A stretch of 64,000 nt of DNA from Streptomyces cellostaticus (GTDB lineage: Bacteria; Actinomycetota; Actinomycetes; Streptomycetales; Streptomycetaceae): assembly GCF_001513965.1 (NCBI RefSeq), contig NZ_KQ948039.1, positions 1 to 64,000 on the forward strand. Reading direction: 5' to 3'. The position numbers and the translations under genes are program-made. How positions within the stretch are numbered: the first letter of the stretch is position 1; every line of letters begins with the position of its first letter. The notes under the pieces were generated by a model. The model was not told where the DNA came from. It did no database searches and worked only from the letters and a program-made list of their open reading frames with translations. Below, piece after piece: positions 44,093 through 55,498 of this stretch.

Positions 44093-45519
44093 CCCCGGTC
44101 CCCTCCCTTGTCACTCGTGTCGAACGCGCCCGTGGCCGTGGGGGACACGGTGTGCCCGGGGCGTTCATGAAGCAGATCCAGTGCAAGCGCGGCCGTCCAG
44201 CCGAAGCCGGTCGCGCCGCAGGCCTCCCCGGTGTACGGGTCGACGTACTCGGCGAAGCCGGTGGCGTCGGCGAGGCTCAGCACCGCCTCCCGCAGCGCGT
44301 CGGCCCGCTGTCGCTCGCCGTGCGCGCGCAGCCCCCGTTCCAGCAGCCAGCTCGTGTTGAACCACGCGGGGCCCCGCCAGTACCGGTGCGGGTCGAAGGC
44401 CTCGCCGAGGAGGTCGTAGCTCGGGACCATCGCCGTGGACTCGCCCAGCCCGAAGTGCGGGCCGCACAGCGTGCGGACGAGGGCGGCGGCGACCGGGCGG
44501 GGCAGTCCCGGCAGCACCAGCGGGACCAGGCCGGAGACACTCCGCTCGGGGATCAGCTCCCCGCCCCGCAGATCCCGGCACAGGAACATCCCGCTCGCCG
44601 CGTCCCACAGCCGCTTCACCAGGGCCGCCGTCAGCCGCTCGGCGCGCGCGTGGCGCGCGGTACCGGCCGCGCCCAGCTCCGCGGCGATCCGCGCCAGCGC
44701 GTGCTCGGACGCGATCAGCAGCGCGTTGAACGCCGGGTCCTCGACGGCGAACTCCCCGTCCCCGTCGGCATAGGAACGGTCCCGGTAGTCCGTGGCCAGC
44801 CGCACGTACCGCCCGTAGTCCAGGTCCGTCGGCCGGTCCTCGGGGGCGCCGTGGTCGAGGTCGGCGCGGCGGAAGGAGCGGGCCGGGGCGGGCGTGACGC
44901 GGGAGAGCGGGGCGTCCCAGCAGGGGCTGTTGTCCATACCCTGTTCCCAGGGGTGCATCACGGACACCAGGCCGCCCCCGCCCAGGTCCCGGCGGTGCAG
45001 CAGATACCGGTGCCAGGCGGCCAGCCGCGGATACACCCCGGCGAGGAAGCCGCGGGCCTGCGAAAGACCCGGGTCGGCGCAGTGCACCAGCCAGGCGGCC
45101 AGGGCGTGCACCGGTGGCTGCACGATGCCGGACGTCTGTACGGTGCGCGGGGCGCCCGCAGCGCGCCCCGCGGTCGAGGAACGCCAGAAGTCGGGGCTCG
45201 GGAAGTACGCATCGAGCGGTACGGAGGGGTTGAAGACGATGTGCGGGATGCGCCCGTCGCCCCACTGGGCCGCCAGCAGCGTCTCCAGCTCCGTCTGCGC
45301 GCGCAGCGGCGAGAGATGCCTGAGGCCGATCGCGATGAACGCCGAGTCCCAGGACCACTGGTGCGGATACAGGCTCCGGGAGGGGACCGTCGAGCTGCCC
45401 GTCCAGTTGGCGTCGAGCACCTGTGCGGCCCTGACGTGCAGCGACGGCGCCGAAGCCGGCGGATCGTATGCGATCTCCCTCTCCGGGAGACGGGCGGTGA
45501 GCTGGGCAGTGCGATCCAC
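44089..45519 (-). CDS. GH63/MGH1-like alpha-glycosidase
   Basis: A 476-residue (alpha/alpha)6 enzyme resembling mannosylglycerate/glucosylglycerate hydrolase and GH63 members. QWSWDSAFIAIGLRH holds a candidate catalytic acid, HPWEQGMDNSPCWD and YWRGPAWFNTSWLLE are conserved subsite blocks. The start is GTG 45519 with GGGGAG seven bases upstream. No signal peptide. With the debranching-type gene it forms a two-gene operon opposite a ROK repressor, suggesting an inducible intracellular oligosaccharide pathway. Confidence 0.9.
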   Translation of the reverse strand: MDRTAQLTARLPEREIAYDPPASAPSLHVRAAQVLDANWTGSSTVPSRSLYPHQWSWDSAFIAIGLRHLSPLRAQTELETLLAAQWGDGRIPHIVFNPSVPLDAYFPSPDFWRSSTAGRAAGAPRTVQTSGIVQPPVHALAAWLVHCADPGLSQARGFLAGVYPRLAAWHRYLLHRRDLGGGGLVSVMHPWEQGMDNSPCWDAPLSRVTPAPARSFRRADLDHGAPEDRPTDLDYGRYVRLATDYRDRSYADGDGEFAVEDPAFNALLIASEHALARIAAELGAAGTARHARAERLTAALVKRLWDAASGMFLCRDLRGGELIPERSVSGLVPLVLPGLPRPVAAALVRTLCGPHFGLGESTAMVPSYDLLGEAFDPHRYWRGPAWFNTSWLLERGLRAHGERQRADALREAVLSLADATGFAEYVDPYTGEACGATGFGWTAALALDLLHERPGHTVSPTATGAFDTSDKGGDRG

Positions 45520-45573
45520 TCGGGACTCCCCGAAGACGTCCGGCCGACCGGGTTTGGCTGTGGCTACCTTAGA

Positions 45574-45589
45574 GTTACGTCTACTTAAC
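45574..45589. promoter_or_regulatory. Operator-like palindrome between glycosidase operon and ROK gene
   Basis: The 16-mer GTTACGTCTACTTAAC has half-sites GTTAnGT and ACnTAAC in mirror order around two central bases. It lies mid-way in the divergent gap and is the best candidate binding site for the ROK repressor. Confidence 0.55.
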
Positions 45590-45639
45590 ACGCAAAACCC
45601 AATATGTAATGCAGGCTTGGGAAACACAAGGGGGTGCGC

Positions 45640-46860
45640 ATGACGGGACAGCCCGGCAGGACCGGACGCAGCGGAAGCCAGACGAGCGCCGGCGATCTGC
45701 TCGAACTCGTGCGCAGCGGGCGCGCCGTCACGCGCGGCGCGCTCCAGCAGGCCACCGGGCTGTCCCGGGCCACCGTCGGCCAGCGCCTGGACCGGCTGTT
45801 CCGGGCCGGCTGGCTGCGCGAGGGCGCCGGCGGACCGGTCGGCTCCCCGCTCGGCGGCCGCCCCTCCATCACCCTGGAGTTCGACGACTCCCACGCCGTG
45901 GTCCTCGCCGCCGACCTGGACACCCGGCACGCCCGGGCGGCCGTCCTGACCCTGACCGGCGAGATCCTCGCCGAGCACTCGGGGACCCTCGTCATCGAGG
46001 ACGGGCCGGAGGCGGTCCTCGGCGAACTCGGCCGCTGGTTCGCCGAGTTGCTCACCAAGGCCGGGCACCGGGCGGAGGAGGTCTGCGGGATCGGGCTCGC
46101 GGTGCCGGGACCGGTCGACAGCGCGACGGGCCGGGTGGTCCAGCCGCCGATCATGCCGGGCTGGGACGGCTACGACATACGAGGCCGCCTCTCCCGCGCC
46201 TTCACCGAGCACACGAGCGCCCCCGCGGTCCCGGTCCTGGTGGACAACGACGCCAACCTCATGGCCTACGGCGAACAGCGCACCGGACACCCCGACTGCT
46301 CGGCCTTCGTGCTGGTCAAGGTGTCCACGGGCATCGGCGCCGGGGTCGTGGTCGACGGCTCGATCTACCGGGGGATCGACGGCGGTGCCGGCGACATCGG
46401 GCACATCCGGGTGGACGCCCAGGCGCTGTGCCGGTGCGGCTCGTACGGCTGCCTCGCCGCCGTCGCCAGCGGTGGCGCCGTGGCCCGGCGGCTCGCGGAG
46501 GCCGGGGTGCCGGCCGCCTCCGGCTCGGACGTACGGGACCTGCTGGCCGCCGGGCACCCGGAGGCGGCCGCGCTGGCCCGGGAGGCCGGGCGCCGGGTCG
46601 GCGACGTGCTGGCGACGGTCGTGACCCTGCTCAACCCCGGCGTGCTGATGATCGCGGGCGACCTGGCCGGAACGCCCTTCCTCACCGGGGTCCGCGAGCT
46701 GCTCTACCAGCGGGCGCTGCCCCGCTCGACGGCCCACCTGGACGTCGTGACCTCGCGGCTGGGGGAGCGGGCGGCACTGATCGGCGCGGGGGCGCTGGTC
46801 GTGGAGCACCTGTATGCGCCGGAGCGGGTCGAGGAGCGGCTGGTGGCGCTCGGGGTGTGA
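45640..46860 (+). CDS. ROK-family transcriptional repressor
   Basis: A 406-residue NagC/XylR-type protein. A winged HTH (ALQQATGLSRATVGQRLDRL) occupies residues 15-70, followed by the ROK sugar-kinase-like fold with VDNDANLMAYGE and the zinc motif CRCGSYGCLAA. ATG 45640 has AAGGGGG five bases upstream; GTG 45634 is an alternative. It is divergent from the two-glycosidase operon and likely represses it until a sugar binds. Confidence 0.93.
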   Translation: MTGQPGRTGRSGSQTSAGDLLELVRSGRAVTRGALQQATGLSRATVGQRLDRLFRAGWLREGAGGPVGSPLGGRPSITLEFDDSHAVVLAADLDTRHARAAVLTLTGEILAEHSGTLVIEDGPEAVLGELGRWFAELLTKAGHRAEEVCGIGLAVPGPVDSATGRVVQPPIMPGWDGYDIRGRLSRAFTEHTSAPAVPVLVDNDANLMAYGEQRTGHPDCSAFVLVKVSTGIGAGVVVDGSIYRGIDGGAGDIGHIRVDAQALCRCGSYGCLAAVASGGAVARRLAEAGVPAASGSDVRDLLAAGHPEAAALAREAGRRVGDVLATVVTLLNPGVLMIAGDLAGTPFLTGVRELLYQRALPRSTAHLDVVTSRLGERAALIGAGALVVEHLYAPERVEERLVALGV

Positions 46861-46876
46861 CGGGCGGGTTTCTGTC

Positions 46877-46942
46877 CCGAGGCAGGTCCGAGGCAGGTCC
46901 GAGGCAGGTCCGAGGCAGGTCCGAGGTAGGTCCGAGGCACGT
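46877..46942. repeat. Six tandem copies of an 11-base unit
   Basis: The unit CCGAGGCAGGT occurs four times without change, then as CCGAGGTAGGT and CCGAGGCACGT, with no spacers. It starts 16 bases after the ROK stop codon. Copy number is likely to vary between strains by slippage. Confidence 0.95.
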
Positions 46943-47004
46943 CCGCATGGTGAAATCCGGTCCTCTGTGAAAGCGTGATTCTCGCCACCCTTGATAAGGG
47001 CTGC

Positions 47005-47117
47005 GCTCAGATGAGCAGATCTTGCGCGGCTGCACTTTTCCAAGGGGTGGCACTCGGTGCCACCCCTTGATCGTTCATCGATCGAAATCAGACGTGCCGT
47101 GACCCGCTCATCTGAGC
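47005..47117. ncRNA. Possible structured RNA or long-range inverted repeat
   Basis: GCTCAGATGAGC (47005-47016) and GCTCATCTGAGC (47106-47117) are exact reverse complements that enclose the hairpin at 47042-47068. Related CTGCAC/TTTTCC and GGAAAACTGCAC segments lie just inside and beside the arms. This could be a small RNA ending at the hairpin, or a regulatory leader. No known RNA family is recognised. Confidence 0.35.
47042..47068. terminator. Strong hairpin, probable intrinsic terminator
   Basis: AAGGGGTGGCAC and GTGCCACCCCTT pair perfectly around a TCG loop. It lies 180 bases after the ROK stop and 250 bases before ppdK, so it ends the ROK transcript or a small RNA. Confidence 0.75.
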
Positions 47118-47320
47118 GGAAAACTGCACCTGTGGGCATTGGTGCGTTCAAGAAGTGAAAACATCAGCCTGTCGCCGCTTGCCAAGCTTTGACTTTCGAT
47201 CCGCTGGCGGACGAGTGGTTACAGGCGCATGACGGGCAAGTGGACGTACCCAGGAGCCTTCGATCTGGGTATGTTCCTCGCCGTCAGGGCAGCCACCGCG
47301 GCCTCAAGGAGTCGAGACCC

Positions 47321-50041
<2,721 letters not shown>

Positions 50042-50140
50042 GCCGAGGGCGGCAGCACCGCCGCCCGCCCGGACCCCGGAGCCGTCGTCGGTCCCCGACC
50101 CTCAGACCGATCGACGGCGGCTCCGGCGCACGAAAGAGGA

Positions 50141-50171
50141 GGGGCGGCACCCTGTGCGGGGGTGCCGCCCC
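50141..50171. terminator. Terminator between ppdK and the DUF4232 gene
   Basis: GGGGCGGCACCC and GGGTGCCGCCCC form a perfect 12-base-pair stem with a seven-base loop between converging genes. Confidence 0.8.
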
Positions 50172-50199
50172 TTCGGCGTTCCCGGCTGTGCCCGGTGGG

Positions 50200-50760
50200 T
50201 CAGATGGTGCCCTCCGTGTTGACCGGGCCGACGTGGAAGGTGTGGGAACACGTCGTCCAGGGTGCGGGGACGAGGGTGGCGCTGTACGAGGCCGGCGGGT
50301 AGATCCTCAGGTAGGTGCCGGTGCGTAGGCAGGGGCCGCCGATCGGGCCGTTGGCGGTGCGGATGACCGCGGAGACGGAGTGTCCGGGGGCGAGTGGGAC
50401 GGTGGCGTAGGACCGGCTGGTGCGGGTGGCGGCCGGGCCGATCTGCCGGTGCGCGGTGTCCAGGACGCTGATGCCCGGGTAGCCGCGCAGGCCGCACTCG
50501 CTGGTGCTGGTGTTGGTGAACCGGATGGACCAGTAGAGCGATCCGGCCGCGCCTTCCTTGCGGCCCATGGAGAGGTACAGGTCGTTCAGGCCGCAGGTGC
50601 GCGGACCGGCCGACGCCCGAGTCGTCGTGGTCGTCGTCGCCGTTGCCGTCGTTGCTGCCGTCGCGCTCCATGCGACGCCCGCTGTCGCGAGTGCCGCCGC
50701 GGTGGCGGTCAGTGCGGCGGCCAGGCCGCGCCGGGACAGGAATCGAGTATTCAGAAACAT
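50200..50760 (-). CDS. Secreted DUF4232 protein
   Basis: A 186-residue protein with a signal peptide (RRGLAAALTATAAALATAGV), then a Thr/Ala-rich linker with six consecutive threonines, then a DUF4232 beta-sandwich with paired cysteines (RTCGLNDLYLSMG, SECGLRGYPGISVLD). DUF4232 proteins are common exported proteins of streptomycetes with no known activity. It converges with ppdK. Confidence 0.9.
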   Translation of the reverse strand: MFLNTRFLSRRGLAAALTATAAALATAGVAWSATAATTATATTTTTTRASAGPRTCGLNDLYLSMGRKEGAAGSLYWSIRFTNTSTSECGLRGYPGISVLDTAHRQIGPAATRTSRSYATVPLAPGHSVSAVIRTANGPIGGPCLRTGTYLRIYPPASYSATLVPAPWTTCSHTFHVGPVNTEGTI

Positions 50761-50866
50761 GGCGCATCCGCCTCCATCGGGCGAATGGGTTGATGTAGGT
50801 CGCTATGTTGGATGCGCCCTCGCCGGGAAAAGTTGTGCACCGGCCGGGAAAAGTCCCAGCCGGGGC

Positions 50867-51331
50867 TCACCAGCCCTCGACACCCTTCGCGAGACGCCGG
50901 TGCCACCAAGGCGCGGTCCGCGCGGCCAGCGGGTCGGGAAGGGTGAGGCGCAGGTAGCGGCGGTCCAGCGGGGTCACCGCGCGCCGCAACTCGGCCCGCG
51001 CCCGGGGAGGGAGCCGGGGCAGGATGTCCGCCAGCGCGTCCCGGGCCTGCCGTACGTCGACGAGGGCGCAGCCCGGGCAGCTGCGACAGTAGGACTCGCG
51101 GGGGTAGCGGGGGCGGCGTCCCGGCGGGTGGAGGAACGCCCGGTAGCGCCGCAGGGCGCTGTCGGTCGCGCCGCGCGGGTAGAAGCCGGGGGAGAGGCGC
51201 TCCGCGCGGTGGATGGCGAGGCTCGTACGGCCGGACAAGCCGCGTATGCGGGCCGGAGGGGGCTCTTCCCAGATGCGGGGGCCGGGGGTCTTGCGGGCGC
51301 TGCGCAGAGCGCCTGGCCGGTTACGCGGCAT
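50867..51331 (-). CDS. Conserved hypothetical protein with CxxCxxC
   Basis: A 154-residue, strongly basic protein. Residues 75-100 contain YCRSCPGCALVDVRQARDAL, possibly a metal site, followed by a helical LPPRARAELRRAV region and LDRRYLRLTLPDP. The N-terminal 40 residues are Arg/Pro-rich and may be untranslated if a later start is used. Similar proteins seem widespread in Streptomyces; function unknown. Confidence 0.6.
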   Translation of the reverse strand: MPRNRPGALRSARKTPGPRIWEEPPPARIRGLSGRTSLAIHRAERLSPGFYPRGATDSALRRYRAFLHPPGRRPRYPRESYCRSCPGCALVDVRQARDALADILPRLPPRARAELRRAVTPLDRRYLRLTLPDPLAARTAPWWHRRLAKGVEGW

Positions 51332-51469
51332 CGGCCTTTCGGGGTGTGGTCATGAACTCCATGATGCCTGAGAGATCACTTGCCGTCACTGCTGTTACTG
51401 CCGTCACTGCCCGGCAGGGGCGGCACGCCGTCGTGGGAAGTGTCGGCCTCGCGCCTACGCTGGAGCGCC

Positions 51470-52393
51470 ATGGGCTGGACAGCGCAGGACATCCCCGATC
51501 AGACCGGCCGCCTCGCCGTCGTCACCGGTGCCAACAGCGGGATCGGGTACGTCACCGCGCGGGAGCTGGCCCGCAAGGGGGCCCGGGTGGTGCTCGCCTG
51601 CCGGAGCGAGGTGCGCGGGCAGGACGCCGGGGACCGGATCGTGGCGGAGGTGCCGGGGGCCGAGGCCGAGGTGGAGCGGCTGGACCTCGGGGACCTGGCG
51701 TCCGTGCGGAGCTTCGCGGACCGGTTGCCGTACGAGCGGCTCGACCTGCTCGTCAACAACGCGGGCGTGATGGCGCCCCCGTACGGGACGACGGCGGACG
51801 GGTTCGAGACGCAGTTCGGGGTCAATCATCTGGGCCACTTCGCCCTCACCGGGTTGCTCCTGCCGAGGCTTCTGGTCACCCCGGGCGCCCGTATCGTGAC
51901 CGTCTCCAGCGTCATGCACGCCCTCGCCGGCATCGACCTGCGCGATCTCAACAGCGAGCGGCGCTACCGGCGTTGGACCGCCTACGCCCGGTCCAAGACC
52001 GCCAATCTCCTCTTCACCCATGAGCTGGCGCGTCGACTGGCAGACCTCGACACCGACCTCGTCGCGGTCGCCGCACACCCCGGCTACGCCGCCACCAACC
52101 TCCAGACGGCCGGGCCGCGCGCCGAGGGGCGGCGGGGTGCCGAGCGGCTGATGGAGATCGGCAACCGTGTCCTCGCCCAGCCGGCGGAGGCGGGCGCCCT
52201 GCCCACGCTGTACGCGGCGACCGCGCCCGGAGTGCGGCCCGACTCCTTCTACGGGCCCTCCTTCGCGATGTGGCGGGGTGCGCCCGCGCCGTCCTGGCGG
52301 GCACCATGGACGCTCAACGACCAAGTGGCGACCAGGGTTTGGGACGCCTCGGTGCACCTGACCGGCGTGGACTACGGCGCTCTCCAGGTGTGA
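51470..52393 (+). CDS. Short-chain dehydrogenase/reductase
   Basis: A 307-residue SDR related to the retinol-dehydrogenase-like group. TGANSGIGYVTA binds the cofactor, LLVNNAGVM is the structural motif, and the catalytic set is S in VSSVMH and YARSK. Substrate unknown. The start is ATG 51470; frames open upstream lack ribosome binding sites. It lies 83 bases before the sugar ABC operon on the same strand, but co-regulation is not evident. Confidence 0.92.
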   Translation: MGWTAQDIPDQTGRLAVVTGANSGIGYVTARELARKGARVVLACRSEVRGQDAGDRIVAEVPGAEAEVERLDLGDLASVRSFADRLPYERLDLLVNNAGVMAPPYGTTADGFETQFGVNHLGHFALTGLLLPRLLVTPGARIVTVSSVMHALAGIDLRDLNSERRYRRWTAYARSKTANLLFTHELARRLADLDTDLVAVAAHPGYAATNLQTAGPRAEGRRGAERLMEIGNRVLAQPAEAGALPTLYAATAPGVRPDSFYGPSFAMWRGAPAPSWRAPWTLNDQVATRVWDASVHLTGVDYGALQV

Positions 52394-52476
52394 CACACGG
52401 CCGCAACACCCCTTTCGTAATCCCGGCGCATGGTTGATCGTTGGGCCGTGCATCGATGGCGAATGTCAGGGGGCAC

Positions 52477-53742
52477 ATGATGACGAGCATCAGCCGCAGG
52501 ACGCTGCTGGCAGCAGGCGCGGGCGCCGGACTGCTCACCGCATGCGGATCGAACACCGGGCGGGGCGGCGGGGGCGACGGCGGGGGCTCGGGGCCGAAGC
52601 TGTCGCAGTGGTACCACCAGTACGGCGAGACCGGCACCGAACAGGCCGTCCAGCGGTACGCCGCCGCCTACAAGAAGGCGCACGTCAGCGTGCAGTGGCG
52701 GCCGGGCAACTACGACCAGCAGACCGCCGCCGCCCTGCTCACCGGCTCCGGACCCGATGTCTTCGAGGTCAACGGGCCCACCCTCGACCAGATCCAGGGC
52801 GGTCAGGTCGTCGACCTCACCGAGCTGCTCGACGGGGTCAGGGACGACTTCAACCCGGCCGTGCTCACGCCCAAGACGTACGACGGGAAGATCTGGGGCA
52901 TCCCCCAGGTCATCGACATGCAGCTCCTCTACTACCGCAAGAGCTTGCTGAAAGACGCGGGAGTCGAGCCGCCCACCACCCTGGACGCCCTGGTCGACGC
53001 TGCCAGGAAGCTCACCAGCAGCAAGGTCAAGGGCCTCTTCCTCGGCAATGACGGAGGAGCGGGTGTCCTCGGCGGGACACCCCTGTACGGGGCCGGACTG
53101 AGCCTCGTCACCGAGGACGGCAAGGTCGGCTTCGACGACCCCGCCGCCGCCCGCACCCTCGGCAAGCTGCACCGGCTCTACGCCGACAAGTCCCTCCTCC
53201 TCGGCGCCCCCACCGACTGGTCCGACCCCTCCGCCCTCCTCCAGGGCCTGACCGCCATGCAGTGGTCCGGGCTGTGGGCGCTGCCCCAGGTGCAGAAGGA
53301 ACTCGGCGACGACTTCGGGGTGCTTCCCTTCCCGAAGGACGGCAGCGCGGGCCGGCCCTCCGTTCCCGTCGGTGCCTACGGTGCTGCCGTCAGCGCGCGC
53401 AGCAGGCACCCGGAGGCCGCCAAGGAGTACGTGAAGTGGCTGTGGGTCGAACGCACCGACCACCAGGAGGACTTCGCGCTCTCCTACGGCTTCCACATCC
53501 CGGCCCGGATCTCCCTCGCCGAGAAGGCCGCCAAGCTGAAGTCGGGCCCGGCCGCCGATGCCGTCCGGCTCAGCACCGAGCACGGCTATGCCCAGCCACT
53601 GCTGTGGACCCCGGCCGGGCAGAGCGCCTACCAGGACGCGCTCAGCCGGATCATCAAGAGCGGTGCCAGTGCGGACCGTGAGCTGCGGGCCGTCGTACGG
53701 AAGGTGTCGGCCGAGCTCGACCGTGTGAAGAAGAAGTCGTGA
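52477..53742 (+). CDS. Carbohydrate ABC transporter substrate-binding lipoprotein
   Basis: A 421-residue family 1 solute-binding protein. The N-terminus has a twin-arginine-like SRRTLL and lipobox LTAC, followed by a Gly-rich linker. ALLTGSGPDVFEVNGP is typical of sugar binders. AGGGGG precedes ATG 52477 (52480 also possible). It is first in a three-gene operon with two permeases and no ATPase, the usual Streptomyces arrangement in which a shared MsiK-type ATPase powers uptake. Confidence 0.95.
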   Translation: MMTSISRRTLLAAGAGAGLLTACGSNTGRGGGGDGGGSGPKLSQWYHQYGETGTEQAVQRYAAAYKKAHVSVQWRPGNYDQQTAAALLTGSGPDVFEVNGPTLDQIQGGQVVDLTELLDGVRDDFNPAVLTPKTYDGKIWGIPQVIDMQLLYYRKSLLKDAGVEPPTTLDALVDAARKLTSSKVKGLFLGNDGGAGVLGGTPLYGAGLSLVTEDGKVGFDDPAAARTLGKLHRLYADKSLLLGAPTDWSDPSALLQGLTAMQWSGLWALPQVQKELGDDFGVLPFPKDGSAGRPSVPVGAYGAAVSARSRHPEAAKEYVKWLWVERTDHQEDFALSYGFHIPARISLAEKAAKLKSGPAADAVRLSTEHGYAQPLLWTPAGQSAYQDALSRIIKSGASADRELRAVVRKVSAELDRVKKKS

Positions 53743-54641
53743 GCAGGCGCAACGCCCTCTGGTTCTGGGTCTTCGTCGGGCCCTTCGCCCTCGGACTCGC
53801 CCTGTTCACGTACGTTCCGCTGGTGTGGAGCGTGGCGCTCAGCTTCTTCGACGCCCACAACACCGTCACGCCCACGCACTTCGTCGGGCTGGACAACTAC
53901 ACGGCGATGCTGAAGGACGACGCGTTCGTCGACAGCCTGAAGACCTTCCTCGTCTTCACCGCGTTCATCGTGCCCGCCACCTACGTGTTCTCCCTGTCCC
54001 TCGCTCTGATGGTCAACCGCCTCAAGCGCGCCCGGGCCTTCTTCCGGTCCGTGTTCTTCCTGCCCGCCGCGTGCAGTTACGTCGTCGCGGCGCTCATCTG
54101 GAAGATGTCCCTGTTCAACGGGGTGCGGTTCGGGCTCGCGAACACCGTGTTGGGATGGTTCGGCGGCGATCCCGTCGCCTGGCTGTCCACCACCGACCCG
54201 CCCTGGTACTGGCTGGTCATCGTCACCGTACGGCTGTGGCTCCAGGCCGGCTTCTACATGATCCTGTTCCTCGCCGGGCTCCAGCGGATCGACCCGGTGC
54301 TGTACGAGGCGGCCGCCGTGGACGGGGCCCGGCCCGGCTGGACCGTGCTGCGGCACATCACCCTGCCCCAGCTGCGGGCCACCTCGGTCGCGGTGGTGCT
54401 GCTGCTCGTCATCAACGCCTTCCAGGCCTTCGACGAGTTCTACAACCTGCTGTCCGATGCCAGGGGGTATCCGCCGTACGCCCGGCCGCCGCTGGTCTAC
54501 CTCTACTACACGGCCCTCGGGCAGGGGCAGAACCTGGGGCTCGGCAGTGCGGGGGCGGTGATCCTCGCGCTGGTCATCGCCGTCGTGACGGTGGGGCAGG
54601 CGCGGTGGCTGAAGCTGGGAAGGACGGACGCCGATGGATGA
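53739..54641 (+). CDS. Sugar ABC transporter permease (MalF-like)
   Basis: A 300-residue permease with six helices. The cytoplasmic EAA loop is YEAAAVDGARPGWTVLRHIT. GTG 53739 overlaps the lipoprotein stop (GTGA). It forms the channel with the next gene's product. Confidence 0.95.
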   Translation: MSRRNALWFWVFVGPFALGLALFTYVPLVWSVALSFFDAHNTVTPTHFVGLDNYTAMLKDDAFVDSLKTFLVFTAFIVPATYVFSLSLALMVNRLKRARAFFRSVFFLPAACSYVVAALIWKMSLFNGVRFGLANTVLGWFGGDPVAWLSTTDPPWYWLVIVTVRLWLQAGFYMILFLAGLQRIDPVLYEAAAVDGARPGWTVLRHITLPQLRATSVAVVLLLVINAFQAFDEFYNLLSDARGYPPYARPPLVYLYYTALGQGQNLGLGSAGAVILALVIAVVTVGQARWLKLGRTDADG

Positions 54642-55467
54642 CGCCCTGGTGCGGGCCGGGCGGGCGCTCAGGCTGGTGCTGCTGATCGCGCTCGCCCTGC
54701 TCTTCCTGATCCCCTTCTATCTGCTGGTCCGCAACGGCCTGTCGAGCGAGCAGGACATCACCTCGCCCGAATGGACCTTCCTGCCCGGTGAGTTGAGGTG
54801 GGAGAACGTCCGGGAGCTGTTCGACGACCCCTCCGTTCCCTTCGCCCGTACCCTCCTCAACAGCGCGCTGATCGCCGTCGCGACCACGCTCGGCACCCTC
54901 CTGCTCGCCTCCCTCGCGGGCTACGGCCTGGCCCGCATCCCCTATCGGCACGCGAACAAGGTCTTCTACGGCATCCTCGGCACCCTCCTGGTCCCGGCCG
55001 CCGTGACGTTCGTACCGAGCTTTGTGCTGGTGTCGTCGCTGGGCTGGATCTCCACGCTCCGGGGGCTGATCGTCCCGACGCTGTTCTCGGCCTTCGCCTG
55101 CTTCGTCTTCCGGCAGTACTTCCTGGGATTTCCCCGGGAGCTGGAGGACGCGGCGCAGGTCGACGGGCTCGGTCACTGGCGCACGTACTGGCTGGTCGTC
55201 GTGCCGAACGCACGGCCGGTGTTCGCGGCCGTCGGGACCATCGTGTTCCTCGGCGCGTGGAACTCCTTCCTGTGGCCCCTGGTCATCGGGCAGGACCAGA
55301 GCGCCTGGACGGTGCAGGTGGCGCTGTCGTCCTTCACCACGTCGCAGGTGATCCGGCTGCACGAGCTGTTCGTCGCCGCGGCCGTGTCGATCCTGCCGCT
55401 GCTCCTGGTGTTCCTGTGCTTCCAGCGGTGGATCGTGGCGGGGGTGGAGCGGTCGGGGATCGACTAG
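54634..55467 (+). CDS. Sugar ABC transporter permease (MalG-like)
   Basis: A 277-residue permease with six helices and EAA loop LEDAAQVDGLGHWRTYWLVV. It overlaps the preceding permease gene by eight bases. No ATPase gene follows, and the operon ends facing the Asp-box protein gene 31 bases away. Confidence 0.95.
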   Translation: MDDALVRAGRALRLVLLIALALLFLIPFYLLVRNGLSSEQDITSPEWTFLPGELRWENVRELFDDPSVPFARTLLNSALIAVATTLGTLLLASLAGYGLARIPYRHANKVFYGILGTLLVPAAVTFVPSFVLVSSLGWISTLRGLIVPTLFSAFACFVFRQYFLGFPRELEDAAQVDGLGHWRTYWLVVVPNARPVFAAVGTIVFLGAWNSFLWPLVIGQDQSAWTVQVALSSFTTSQVIRLHELFVAAAVSILPLLLVFLCFQRWIVAGVERSGID

Positions 55468-55498
55468 GCAGGGCCTCTTCGAGGGGGCGTCGGCCGGT

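Larger units (their letters stand above)
46861..47320. other. 460-base intergenic region before ppdK
   Basis: There is no convincing protein gene. It holds a six-copy 11-base tandem repeat, a long-range inverted repeat enclosing a strong hairpin, and the leader of ppdK, each listed separately. Confidence 0.7.

Noticed and set aside
46877..46942. CRISPR array
   Set aside because: Units are 11 bases and directly abut with no spacers, and no cas genes are present.
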